Part shown: one piece after another, positions 12,396 through 22,560 of the stretch | How positions within the stretch are numbered: position 1 is the first letter of the stretch | How the letters are laid out: each line of letters opens with the position of its first letter | NCBI RefSeq assembly: GCF_040436345.1 | Contig: NC_133232.1 | Span: 28,397,315 to 28,461,314, forward strand | Length of the DNA stretch: 64,000 bases | Reading direction: 5' to 3' | Source: Pagrus major | Taxonomy: Eukaryota; Chordata; Actinopteri; Spariformes; Sparidae | Notes under the pieces: generated by a model | The model's database searches: none | What the model saw: only the letters and a program-made list of their open reading frames with translations | Told to the model about the DNA's origin: nothing | Made by a program: the position numbers and the translations under genes

Positions 12396-12750
12396 GCTGC
12401 ACTCTGTAGTTTTGGGGACGAAATGTTAATGAGAAGAGAAATATGTTTATTGACTGATTGTTTAATGTCTAAACAAACAAACTCTCTTTGTTTTCATGAC
12501 TGAATAAACTGAATAAACAAACTGATCTTAAAGGACAACACAATTTATACTGTTTTACTTTGTTTATATGTGGTGGACCCTGCCACCTTTCTAGCTTCAA
12601 ACAGTGTTCTGGGACCTTATTTTCCTCTGAGAGCAGCTTGTTTATTCACTTATGGAAAAAATACATATTTAGATATAGAGTTAATATAGAATTTGTATTA
12701 TTACCTCATTAATATTGTAAATATAAAAATTCTGAGTTTGAATTTCTTCT
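12396..12750. repeat. MITE-like dispersed repeat (copy a)
   Basis: Shares long stretches, including CTTAAAGGACAAC and GGACCCTGCCACCTTTCT, with 47629-47983 and, inverted, with 49718-49961. The 47.6-kb copy shows terminal inverted repeats (GGTGCACTA at one end, TAGTGCCCC at the other). This copy seems to have lost its right terminus. Confidence 0.6.
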
Positions 12751-12978
12751 TTCGACCCATAGTATATAGTATACAATGCATTTATAGCCAGAAAATGACT
12801 TCTGATACTTGAGTTCATTTATTTTCAGAATCATTTCATTCATATATTCAAACAACTGGTATCCAAAAGACCCGATGACATGACGTCACTCTGGTCTCTT
12901 CCGGCTGACTTTCAGTTGGTTTGCATTTTTTCTATAGCAACAATAACAACAAGCATTCTGCAATAAGAATGCTTGGTG

Positions 12979-13022
12979 AAGATCAAAGGAAGATCGAAGG
13001 AAGATCAAAGGAAGATCAAAGG
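12979..13022 (+). promoter_or_regulatory. Four tandem TCF/LEF-like sites
   Basis: Four contiguous 11-bp units AAGATCAAAGG (the second is AAGATCGAAGG) occupy 12979-13022, and a fifth ATCAAAG follows at about 13030. AGATCAAAGG is the consensus for TCF/LEF factors, the nuclear effectors of Wnt/beta-catenin signalling. The array ends about 48 bases upstream of a TATA box and about 125 bases upstream of the ATG of the coiled-coil ORF. Binding is inferred from the motif only; a simple microsatellite expansion could also make it. Confidence 0.5.
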
Positions 13023-13069
13023 TGAATGTATCAAAGACACAGTGATGACAGTCTAGAATGTTGAAATGT

Positions 13070-13077
13070 TATAAATA
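13070..13077 (+). promoter_or_regulatory. TATA box of the coiled-coil ORF
   Basis: TATAAATA lies 71-78 bases before the ATG at 13148, which predicts a start site near 13,100 and a short 5' UTR. Together with the upstream repeats it suggests a real, compact promoter inside the inserted block. Confidence 0.5.
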
Positions 13078-13147
13078 GAAGAGATGACTTTATATTTGCC
13101 ATTTGTGCTCAGACCACAGTTTAGTTCAGACACATCTCTTTGTCGCA

Positions 13148-16100
13148 ATGGAACGTACACAGAATAACAGAAAGCAAGGTAGGAGAGGAAGAAAAAGAAA
13201 TAAGGAAGATAGTTCACAGGAGAAGAAAGTAGGAATAACTGGAGCTACAGCAGCTTTGTTTTCCCATTATGGACACTTGCTCTGTGATGAACCTGAAGAG
13301 GAGGCTGAAGTGCGGACTTCTCCCAGCAAGTCCTCTCAAGACACATCGCAGGAGATGAATGAGTTGAAGAATCTGAAGTTAGAGGAGATCGAGGATCTGA
13401 AACCACAGCTCCAAGCAGTCCTTGAGACGCTGCACAACACTCAGACTGACCTTGCGCGGCAGATTTCCAACAGCAAGGACATTCAGTTTGGATTGGAGAA
13501 AGTGAAGGCCGAGAATGCAGGCGATAAAAAGGAAGAGGACATTAAATTAGAAGTCCATGCTGAAAGAGAAGAGCTTGAGACTTGTACAAAAGCCAAACAA
13601 CTGGAGGCCGATCTTGTATTTGAGAGGGCTCAAGTTCAGATGCTGGCCAAGACAGAGGAAACAGCTTGGAAGATTGTAGAAATATCCCAGGCTTCCCTAA
13701 AAGCCCAGCTTGAGGAGCACAGAGAGGAGACCAGGAAGATCACATCTGATCTCATTATGGCTGGTTTGAATGAAGTCAAGCAACAGTTGCAAATCTATCT
13801 TATGCAGTGGCAGGGGGGAAAGACATCCCTCATTCAGGCCACAGAAGGCTTCAAGAAGACTGTGCAGGATGTGCAACAGGAAGCAAAGGAGGCTTTGGAA
13901 AGATCTCAGGCTTCCCATCAAGCCCAACTTGAGGAGCACAGAGAGGAGACCAGAAAGATCACATCTGCCCTGAAAAAGGCAGAGGATCTGCTGGAGACTG
14001 AGCAGCTCTGCTGGCAGCAAGAGAAAACCTCCCTGCTGGAAAAGGCAGATGCCCTGAAAAAGGCAGAGGATCTGCTGGAGACTGAGAACCTCTGCTGGCA
14101 GCAAGAAAAAACCTCCCTGCTGGAGGAGATGGAGAAATCCAGAGCTCTCTATGAGGATCAGCTGGATGAGCAGAAACATGAGAACTGCACCCTCGAGGAT
14201 GCTCTGAGGAATGTTGAGCAGAAGCTGGAAAGTCATCAGGTGGAGTGGCAGGAGGAAAAGACATCCCTCATTCAGGCCACAGAAGGCTTCAAGAAGACTG
14301 TGCAGGATGTGCAGCAGGAAGCAAAGGAGGCTTTGGAAAGATCTCAGGCTTCCCATCAAGCCCAACTTGAGGAGCACAGAGAGGAGACCAGAAAGATCAC
14401 ATCTGCCCTGAAAAAGGCAGAGGATCTGCTGGAGACTGAGCACCTCTGCTGGCAGCAAGAGAAAACCTCCCTGCTGGAAAAGGCAGATGCCCTGAAAAAG
14501 GCAGAGGATCTGCTGGAGACTGAGCACCTCTGCTGGCAGCAAGAAAAAAACTCCCTGCTGGAGGAGATGGAGAAATCCAGAGCTCACTATGAGGATCAGC
14601 TGGATGAGGCTTTGGAAAGATCTCAGGCTTCCCATCAAGCCCAGCTTGAGGAGTACAGAGAGGAGACCAGAAAGATCACATCTGCCCTGAAAAAGGCAGA
14701 GGATCTGCTGGAGACTGAGCACCTTTGCTGGCAGCAAGAGAAAACCTCCCTGCTGGAGGAGACGGAGAAATCCAGAGCTCACTATGAGGATCAGCTGGAT
14801 GAGCAGAAACACGAGAACAGCACCCTTGTGGCTGCACTGAGGAATGTTGAACAGAAGCTGGAGAGTCATCAGGTGGAGTGGCAGGAGGAAAAGACATCCC
14901 TCATTCAGGCCACAGAAGGCTTCAAGAAAACTGTGCAGGATATGCAACAGGAAGCAAAGGAGGCTTTGGAAAGATCTCAGGCTTCCCATCAAGCCCAGCT
15001 TGAGGAGCACAGAGAGGAGACCAGAAAGATCACATCTGCCCTGAAAAAGGCAGAGGATCTGCTGGAGACTGAGCACCTCTGCTGGCAGCAAGAAAAAACC
15101 TCCCTGCTGGAGGAGATGGAGAAATCCAGAGCTCACTATGAGGATCAGCTGGATGAGCAGAAACATGAGAACAGCACCCTCGTGGCTGCTCTGAGGAATG
15201 TTGAACAGAAGCTGGAGAGTCATCAGGTGGAGTGGCAGGAGCAAAAGACATCCCTCATTCAGGCCACAGAAGGCTTCAAGAAGACTGTGCAGGATGTGCA
15301 GCAGGAAGCAAAGGAGGCTTTGGAAAGATCTCAGGCTTCCCATCAAGCCCAGCTTGAGGAGCACAGAGAGGAGACCAGAAAGATCACATCTGCCCTGAAA
15401 AAGGCAGAGGATCTGCTGGAGACTGAGCAGCTCTGCTGGCAGCAAGAGAAAACCTCCATGCTGGAAAAGGCAGATGCCCTGAAAAAGGCAGAGGATCTGC
15501 TGGAGACTGAGCACCTCTGCTGGCAGCAAGAAAAAACCTCCCTGCTGGAGGAGATGGAGAAATCCAGAGCTCACTATGAGGATCAGCTGGATGAGGCTTT
15601 GGAAAGATCTCAGGCTTCCCATCAAGCCCAGCTTGAGGAGCACAGAGAGGAGACCAGAAAGATCACATCTGCCCTGAAAGAGGCAGAAGATCTGCTGGAG
15701 ACTGAGCACCTCTGCTGGCAGCAAGAGAAAACCTCCCTGCTGGAGGAGAAGGAGAAATCCAGAGCTCACTATGAGGATCAGCTGGATGAGCAGAAACACG
15801 AGAACAGCACCCTTGTGGCTGCACTGAGGAATGTTGAACAGAAGCTGGAGAGTCATCAGGTGGAGTGGCAGGAGGAAAAGACATCCCTCATTCAGGCCAC
15901 AGAAGGCTTCAAGAAAACTGTGCAGGATATGCAACAGGAAGCAAAGGAGGCTTTGGAAAGATCTCAGGCTTCCCATCAAGCCCAGCTTGAGAAGCACAGA
16001 GAGGAGACCAGAGAGATCACATCTGCCCTGAAAAAGGCAGAGGATCTGCTGGAGACTGAGCAGCTCTGCTGGCAGCAAGAGAAAACCTCCATGCTGGAAA

Positions 16101-18796
16101 AGGCAGATGCCCTGAAAAAGACAGAGGATCTGCTGGAGATTCGGCACCTCTGCTGGCAGCAAGAAAAAACCTCCCTGCTGGAGGAGATGGAGAAATCCAG
16201 AGCTCTCTATGAGGATCAGCTGGATGAGCAGAAACACGAGAACTGCACCCTCGTGGCTGCTCTGAGGAATGTTGAGCAGAAGCTGGAGAGTCATCAGGTG
16301 GAGTGGCAGGAGCAAAAGACATCCCTCATTCAGGCCACAGAAGGCTTCAAGAAGACTGTGCAGGATATGCAACAGGAAGCAAAGGAGGCTTTGGAAAGAT
16401 CTCAGGATTCCCATCAAGCCCAGCTTGAGGAGCACAGAGAGGAGATCAGAAAGATCACATCTGCCCTGAAAAAGGCAGAGGATCTGCTGGAGACTGAGCA
16501 GCTCTGCTGGCAGCAAGAAAAAACCTCCCTGCTGGAAAAGGCAGATGCCCTGAAAAAGGCAGATGATCTGCTAGAGATTCGGCACCTCTGCTGGCAGCAA
16601 GAAAAAACCTCCCTGCTGGAGGAGATGGAGAAATCCAAAGCTCACTATGAGGATCAGCTGGATGAGCATAAACAGGAGAACTGCACCCTCGTGGCTGCTC
16701 TGAGGAATGTTGAACAGAAGCTGGAGAGTCATCAGGTGGAGTGGCAGGAGGAAAAGACATCCCTCATTCAGGCCACAGAAGGCTTCAAGAAGACTGTGCA
16801 GGATATGCAACGGGAAGCAAAGGAGGCTTTGGAAAGATCTCAGGCTTCCCATCAAGCCCAGCTTGAGGAGCACAGAGAGGAGACCAGGAAGATCACATCT
16901 GCCCTGAAAAAGGCAGAGGATCTGCTGGAGACTGAGCACCTCTGCTGGCAGAAAGAAAAAACCTCCCTGCTGGAGGAGATGGAGAAATCCGGAGCTCACT
17001 ATGAGGATCAGCTGGATGAGCAGAAACACGAGAACTGCACCCTCGTGGCTGCACTGAGGAATGTTGAACAGAAGCTGGAGAGTCATCAGGTGGAGTGGCA
17101 GGAGCAAAAGACATCCCTCATTCAGGCCACAGAAGGCTTCAAGAAGACTATGCATGATATGCAGCAGGAAGCAAAGGGGGCTTTGGAAAGATCTCAGGCT
17201 TCCCATCAAGCCCAGCTTGAGGAGCACAGAGAGACCCTCATTCAGGTCACAGAAGGCTTCAAGAAGACTGTGCAGGATATGCAACAGGAAGCAAAGGAGG
17301 CTTTGGAAAGATCCCAGGTTTCCCATCAAGCCCAGCTTGAGGAGCACAGAGAGGAGACCAGAAAGATCACATCTGCCCTGAAAAAGGCAGAGGATCTGCT
17401 GGAGACTGAGCAGCTCTGCTGGCAGCAAGAGAAAACCTCCCTGCTGGAAAAGGCAGATGCCCTGAAAAAGGCAGAGGATCTGCTGGAGATTCGGCACCTC
17501 TGCTGGCAGCAAGAAAAAACCTCCCTGCTGGAGGAGACGGAAATATCCAGGTTTCTCTATGAGGATCAACTGGATGAGCAAAGACACGAAAACAGCACCC
17601 TCGTGGCTGCTCTGAGGAATGTTGAGCAGAAGCTGGAGAGTCATCAGGTGGAGTGGCAGGAGGAAAAGACATCTCTCATTCAGGCCACAGAAGGCTTCAA
17701 GAAGACTATGCATGATATGCAGCAGGAAGCAAAGGAGGCTTTTGAAAGATCTCAGGCTTCCCATCAAGCCCAGCTTGAGGAGCACAGAGAGGAGATCAGA
17801 AAGATCACATCTGCCCTGAAAAAGGCAGAGGATCTGCTGGAGACTGAGCACCTCTGCTGGCAGCAAGAAAAAACCTCCCTGCTGGAGGAGATGGAGAAAT
17901 CCAGAGCTCACTATGAGGATCAGCTGGATGAGCAGAAACACGAGAACTGCACCCTCGTGGCTGCTCTGAGGAATGTTGAACAGAAGCTGGAAAGTCATCA
18001 GGTGGAGTGGCAGGAGGAAAAGACATCCCTCATTCAGGTCACAGAAGGCTTCAAGAAGACTGTGCAGGATATGCAACAGGAAGCAAAGGAGGCTTTGGAA
18101 AGATCCCAGGCTTCCCATCAAGCCCAGCTTGAGGAGCACAGAGAGGAGACTAGGAAGATCACATCTGCCCTGAAAAAGGCAGAAGATCTGCTGGAGACTG
18201 AGCAGCTCTGCTGGCAGCAAGAGAAAACCTCCCTGCTGGAAAAGGCAGATGCCCTGAAAAAGGCAGAGGATCTGCTGGAGACTGGGTACCTCTGCTGGCA
18301 GCAAGAGAAATCCAGAGCTCTCTATGAGCATCAAGTAGATGAGCAGAAACACGAGAACAGCACCCTCGTGGCTGCTCTGAGGAATGTTGAGCAGAAGCTG
18401 GAGAGTCATCAGGTGGAGTGGCAGGAGGAAAAGCCATCCCTCATTCAGGCCACAGGAGGCTTCAAGAAGACTGTGCAGGATGTGCAGCAGGAAGCAAAGG
18501 AGGCTTTGGAAAGATCCCAGGCTTCCCATCAATCCCAGCTTGAGGAGCACAGAGCGGAGACCAGGAAGATCACCTCTGATCCAATTATGGCTGCTGTGGA
18601 TGAAGTCAAGCAGAAGTTGGACATCCTTCTCATGCAGTGGCAGGAGGAGAAGACATGCTACATTCAGGACAGAGAACGTTCCAAGAAGACTCTGCAGGAA
18701 AAGGAGCAGGAGTGGGAAGAGAAAGAACGCTCCATGAAGTCCCAACTGGAAGAGAAAAAAAGCAAGAACAAATGGTACAGGATCTTCTTCCCATGA
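13148..18796 (+). CDS. Giant repetitive coiled-coil protein, single exon (1,882 aa)
   Basis: I do not recognise a named family. The ATG at 13148 is the first in frame and has G at -3 and +4. The N-terminus is short and basic (RRGRKRNK near residues 11-20), followed by an acidic linker. From about residue 120 to the end the protein is almost all predicted coiled coil, rich in Glu, Lys, Gln and Leu. Residues about 218-1830 are built from near-identical modules. SLIQATEGFKKT or a variant occurs 12 times. Modules such as QASHQAQLEEHREETRKITS, AEDLLETEQLCWQQEKTSLL and ALRNVEQKLESHQVEWQEE are shuffled in long and short versions. Spacings between equivalent points are 354, 411, 438, 558 or 633 nt, all multiples of three. 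The C-terminus leaves the repeat and ends KNKWYRIFFP. There are no introns, signal peptide or membrane segment. The frame stays open through 5.6 kb of recombining repeats, which argues for selection or very recent expansion. Long proteins of this look are often labelled golgin- or trichohyalin-like by composition alone, which gives no function. Confidence 0.75.
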   Translation: MERTQNNRKQGRRGRKRNKEDSSQEKKVGITGATAALFSHYGHLLCDEPEEEAEVRTSPSKSSQDTSQEMNELKNLKLEEIEDLKPQLQAVLETLHNTQTDLARQISNSKDIQFGLEKVKAENAGDKKEEDIKLEVHAEREELETCTKAKQLEADLVFERAQVQMLAKTEETAWKIVEISQASLKAQLEEHREETRKITSDLIMAGLNEVKQQLQIYLMQWQGGKTSLIQATEGFKKTVQDVQQEAKEALERSQASHQAQLEEHREETRKITSALKKAEDLLETEQLCWQQEKTSLLEKADALKKAEDLLETENLCWQQEKTSLLEEMEKSRALYEDQLDEQKHENCTLEDALRNVEQKLESHQVEWQEEKTSLIQATEGFKKTVQDVQQEAKEALERSQASHQAQLEEHREETRKITSALKKAEDLLETEHLCWQQEKTSLLEKADALKKAEDLLETEHLCWQQEKNSLLEEMEKSRAHYEDQLDEALERSQASHQAQLEEYREETRKITSALKKAEDLLETEHLCWQQEKTSLLEETEKSRAHYEDQLDEQKHENSTLVAALRNVEQKLESHQVEWQEEKTSLIQATEGFKKTVQDMQQEAKEALERSQASHQAQLEEHREETRKITSALKKAEDLLETEHLCWQQEKTSLLEEMEKSRAHYEDQLDEQKHENSTLVAALRNVEQKLESHQVEWQEQKTSLIQATEGFKKTVQDVQQEAKEALERSQASHQAQLEEHREETRKITSALKKAEDLLETEQLCWQQEKTSMLEKADALKKAEDLLETEHLCWQQEKTSLLEEMEKSRAHYEDQLDEALERSQASHQAQLEEHREETRKITSALKEAEDLLETEHLCWQQEKTSLLEEKEKSRAHYEDQLDEQKHENSTLVAALRNVEQKLESHQVEWQEEKTSLIQATEGFKKTVQDMQQEAKEALERSQASHQAQLEKHREETREITSALKKAEDLLETEQLCWQQEKTSMLEKADALKKTEDLLEIRHLCWQQEKTSLLEEMEKSRALYEDQLDEQKHENCTLVAALRNVEQKLESHQVEWQEQKTSLIQATEGFKKTVQDMQQEAKEALERSQDSHQAQLEEHREEIRKITSALKKAEDLLETEQLCWQQEKTSLLEKADALKKADDLLEIRHLCWQQEKTSLLEEMEKSKAHYEDQLDEHKQENCTLVAALRNVEQKLESHQVEWQEEKTSLIQATEGFKKTVQDMQREAKEALERSQASHQAQLEEHREETRKITSALKKAEDLLETEHLCWQKEKTSLLEEMEKSGAHYEDQLDEQKHENCTLVAALRNVEQKLESHQVEWQEQKTSLIQATEGFKKTMHDMQQEAKGALERSQASHQAQLEEHRETLIQVTEGFKKTVQDMQQEAKEALERSQVSHQAQLEEHREETRKITSALKKAEDLLETEQLCWQQEKTSLLEKADALKKAEDLLEIRHLCWQQEKTSLLEETEISRFLYEDQLDEQRHENSTLVAALRNVEQKLESHQVEWQEEKTSLIQATEGFKKTMHDMQQEAKEAFERSQASHQAQLEEHREEIRKITSALKKAEDLLETEHLCWQQEKTSLLEEMEKSRAHYEDQLDEQKHENCTLVAALRNVEQKLESHQVEWQEEKTSLIQVTEGFKKTVQDMQQEAKEALERSQASHQAQLEEHREETRKITSALKKAEDLLETEQLCWQQEKTSLLEKADALKKAEDLLETGYLCWQQEKSRALYEHQVDEQKHENSTLVAALRNVEQKLESHQVEWQEEKPSLIQATGGFKKTVQDVQQEAKEALERSQASHQSQLEEHRAETRKITSDPIMAAVDEVKQKLDILLMQWQEEKTCYIQDRERSKKTLQEKEQEWEEKERSMKSQLEEKKSKNKWYRIFFP

Positions 18797-18866
18797 GTAG
18801 ATCCATGCTCAGTAACCAAGATCGACTGAAACACATGCACTTGTTCTCCCTGAGCTACAACTGTTT

Positions 18867-21197
18867 TTCTCCGGGTGCTCCGGTTAACCAACTTTAATTG
18901 AAGAAATAATTCTTCAATTAAAAAAAAAACTTGAAATAGTTCAGGCTTGTAAAACTGACCCTGCTCCTCACAAATATACAAGAACAAGTGCACGTACACA
19001 CCCAGCTGTCCGAGGAGAGGGGATCTCTCTCTGAATTGCCTTTCCCGAGGTTTCTTCCTGTGTCCTTTCAAGGTTGTTCTGAGGTTCATGTTGAATTGTT
19101 CATTGTCTTCTTAGAGAGCTTGGGCTGGGTACCTGTTCCTGATCTGGATCTGCAAGGCCCACTGTCACACTGGTTTTCTCCTGGTGCTCCGGTTAACCAA
19201 CTTTAATTGAAGAAATAATTCTTCAATTAAAAAAAAAAAACTTGAAATAGTTCAGGTGTGTAAAACTGACCCTGCTCCTCACAAATATACAAGAACAAGT
19301 GCACGTACACACCCAGCTGTCCGAGGAGAGGGGATCTCTCTCTGAATTGCCTTTCCCGAGGTTTCTTCCTGTCTCCTTTCAAGGTTGTTCTGAGGTTCAT
19401 GTTGAATTGTTCATTGTCTTCTTAGAGAGCTTGGGCTGGGTACCTGTTCCTGATCTGGATCTGCAAGGCCCACTGTCACACTGGTTTTCTCCCGGTGCTC
19501 CGGTTAACCAACTTTAATTGAAGAAATAATTCTTCAATTAAAAAAAAAAAACTTGAAATAGTTCAGGTGTGTAAAACTGACCCTGCTCCTCACAAATATA
19601 CAAGAACAAGTGCACGTACACACCCAGCTGTCCGAGGAGAGGGGATCTCTCTCTGAATTGCCTTTCCCGAGGTTTCTTCCTGTCTCCTTTCAAGGTTGTT
19701 CTGAGGTTCATGTTGAATTGTTCATTGTCTTCTTAGAGAGCTTGGGCTGGGTACCTGTTCCTGATCTGGATCTGCAAGGCCCACTGTCACACTGGTTTTC
19801 TCCTGGTGCTCCGGTTAACCAACTTTAATTGAAGAAATAATTCTTCAATTAAAAAAAAAAAACTTGAAATAGTTCAGGTGTGTAAAACTGACCCTGCTCC
19901 TCACAAATATACAAGAACAAGTGCACGTACACACCCAGCTGTCCGAGGAGAGGGGATCTCTCTCTGAATTGCCTTTCCCGAGGTTTCTTCCTGTGTCCTT
20001 TCAAGGTTGTTCTGAGGTTCATGTTGAATTGTTCATTGTCTTCTTAGAGAGCTTGGGCTGGGTACCTGTTCCTGATCTGGATCTGCAAGGCCCACTGTCA
20101 CACTGGTTTTCTCCCGGTGCTCCGGTTAACCAACTTTAATTGAAGAAATAATTCTTCAATTAAAAAAAAAAAACTTGAAATAGTTCAGGTGTGTAAAACT
20201 GACCCTGCTCCTCACAAATATACAAGAACAAGTGCACGTACACACCCAGCTGTCCGAGGAGAGGGGATCTCTCTCTGAATTGCCTTTCCCGAGGTTTCTT
20301 CCTGTCTCCTTTCAAGGTTGTTCTGAGGTTCATGTTGAATTGTTCATTGTCTTCTTAGAGAGCTTGGGCTGGGTACCTGTTCCTGATCTGGATCTGCAAG
20401 GCCCACTGTCACACTGGTTTTCTCCCGGTGCTCCGGTTAACCAACTTTAATTGAAGAAATAATTCTTCAATTAAAAAAAAAAACTTGAAATAGTTCAGGT
20501 GTGTAAAACTGACCCTGCTCCTCACAAATATACAAGAACAAGTGCACGTACACACCCAGCTGTCCGAGGAGAGGGGATCTCTCTCTGAATTGCCTTTCCC
20601 GAGGTTTCTTCCTGTCTCCTTTCAAGGTTGTTCTGAGGTTCATGTTGAATTGTTCATTGTCTTCTTAGAGAGCTTGGGCTGGGTACCTGTTCCTGATCTG
20701 GATCTGCAAGGCCCACTGTCACACTGGTTTTCTCCCGGTGCTCCGGTTAACCAACTTTAATTGAAGAAATAATTCTTCAATTAAAAAAAAAAAACTTGAA
20801 ATAGTTCAGGCGTGTAAAACTGACCCTGCTCCTCACAAATATACAAGAACAAGTGCACGTACACACCCAGCTGTCCGAGGAGAGGGGATCTCTCTCTGAA
20901 TTGCCTTTCCCGAGGTTTCTTCCTGTCTCCTTTCAAGGTTGTTCTGAGGTTCATGTTGAATTGTTCATTGTCTTCTTAGAGAGCTTGGGCTGGGTACCTG
21001 TTCCTGATCTGGATCTGCAAGGCCCACTGTCACACTGGTTTTCTCCTGGTGCTCCGGTTAACCAACTTTAATTGAAGAAATAATTCTTCAATTAAAAAAA
21101 AAAAGTTGAATTAGTTCAGACGTGTAAAACTGACCCTGCTCCTCACAAATATACAAGAACAAATGCGCGTACACACCCAGCCGTCCGAGGAGAGCAT
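18867..21197 (+). repeat. About 311-bp satellite, seven full copies plus partial ends
   Basis: Units start at about 311-bp steps (for example GTGCACGTACACACCCAGCT near 18990, 19300, 19611, 19922, 20233, 20543, 20854), with a degenerate partial copy after 21,160. Copies are almost identical and differ mainly at two sites (CCTGTGTCC or CCTGTCTCC; TCCCGG or TCCTGG) and in the length of an A run. Each unit has the near-palindrome AATTGAAGAA-4 nt-TTCTTCAATT followed by 10-12 A. The first, partial unit starts about 70 bases after the stop codon of the coiled-coil ORF, so the array grew from that gene's 3' flank. Each unit holds the same 72-codon open frame, a by-product of repetition. Confidence 0.9.
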
Positions 21198-21737
21198 GAA
21201 AATTAGATCAAATAAAAAATTTGCCTTAAAAAGTATTTTTTTTAATAATGTCATGTTTGTCACTCACTCACTCATTCACTCACTTTATCACACAAAAAAA
21301 CACATACATATACAACTCAGTATTTGCACACTCCAATTGGTACATTTTATGTTCCTATGCCAGTTTTTCTGTATATAGTGAGCTTTAATCATCAATCACC
21401 TGTAAATATTACAATAATATACAACAATATTGTAAATTTGTGTTAAGACTATTCACTAATATATTTAATCCAATTGCTACATTTTATGTTCCTATGACAG
21501 TTTTTCTTTGTATATAGTTATTTTTAATCATCATCCACCTGTAAATGTCTCTCAATAACTTTAATTTTGTATTAAGAGTATTCACTAATATACATCTCAT
21601 ATCATTGTCATTATCTGTCAGACTGTTGAGTTCTAAAGAGCAATTAAATAATTATTGTTTATCCCTAAAACAGTGGTATCTTTTGGTTTGGGTTCTTTTA
21701 TTGGGATAGTTACCGAAAGCTTCTGGCACATACAGCC

Positions 21738-21769
21738 CCACCTAGAAGATTTTTCACCAGCCGCCACTG
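21738..21769 (-). mobile_element. Solo hAT-like terminal inverted repeat
   Basis: Read on the minus strand this starts CAGTGGCGGCTGGTG, a start typical of hAT-type elements in fish. The partner terminus was not found in the inserted block, so only one end is supported. It suggests nesting of transposons at the right edge of the 9.65-kb insertion. Confidence 0.4.
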
Positions 21770-21845
21770 GTGAAACCGATCAGCTCCGCTGCCGTGGCAG
21801 GGCCGTAATGCAGCAGACACGTATCTGGTGGAATCGGGGGTGGAA

Positions 21846-22516
21846 TCAGGGGTGTTTCCGTTATTTTGTTCAAGATGTGTTACCCTAAATCAAACTGAAA
21901 CCAAGATGAGCTGACCTGACAAAATGAGCAGTAACAATTTTCGTAAACTAAAGATAAATAAAAACGACACCTTGTCAGAAAAATGTAAAACTAAACATTG
22001 AAAACATCATTTTAAAGGTGAATTTTTTGTACCTTCCAGTGTTTCTTTCATTTGGTCACAAGGTTACTTACCGGAAATTTAAACAGAAACTAAATCGAAG
22101 TAGTGGAAACGTGTTTAAAACAGGAACCAAATAAAATACCCTTTAAGAAAAACTAAAACTAAACTGAAACAACAGATGATGAAGCTAAAACTTTTTCAGT
22201 TTTAATTTCATGTTGACACAAAGAAATCAAAGTTGTCTTTGACACTGACACTTTATATGTAGCCCTTACAAAGACACACTCAAACTACTGTAAACTTGTA
22301 AACTGAATTAACTAGAAGAGCTGTTATGATGTCACGCAACATCTGGTTATAATAGATAATAGAAAATATGTCTGATTATAGTTATTACACTTATTTTTAT
22401 TCACCCATTCATATAATTTTGTGAGTGTCACAAAGGAACTACAACTAAAAGTTGTAAAATAAATTAATTAACCTTGTACCTGAGTAAACCAGTCAGTGTT
22501 TTTCCTTTTGTTTTTT

Positions 22517-22560
<44 letters not shown>

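Larger units (their letters stand above)
12179..21830. mobile_element. 9.65-kb inserted block with imperfect terminal inverted repeats
   Basis: The left end reads CACTGGATGCATGTCCGCTG and the right end, reverse-complemented, reads CACCAGATACGTGTCTGCTG; all differences over about 24 bases are transitions. The PLAAT duplicon stops at about 12,178 and resumes at about 21,845. The uninterrupted duplicon is visible at about 7,460-7,490, so this is an insertion. I see no clear target-site duplication (left flank AACTTTTA, right flank GAATCGGG) and no transposase ORF. The block carries the TCF/LEF-like array, a TATA box, the coiled-coil ORF and a satellite. It may be a composite or nested DNA-transposon insertion that carried a host gene. 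Confidence 0.6.

Noticed and set aside
13103-13147. Upstream extension of the coiled-coil ORF
   Set aside because: The frame is open from 13103 but starts with TTG; the first ATG is at 13148 with a good context and right distance from the TATA box.
18988-21071. Seven identical 72-codon ORFs
   Set aside because: They are one accidental open frame repeated by the 311-bp satellite; no promoter or family support.
18867-21197. CRISPR-like array
   Set aside because: Units of 311 bp are near-identical throughout with no variable spacers, and the genome is vertebrate.
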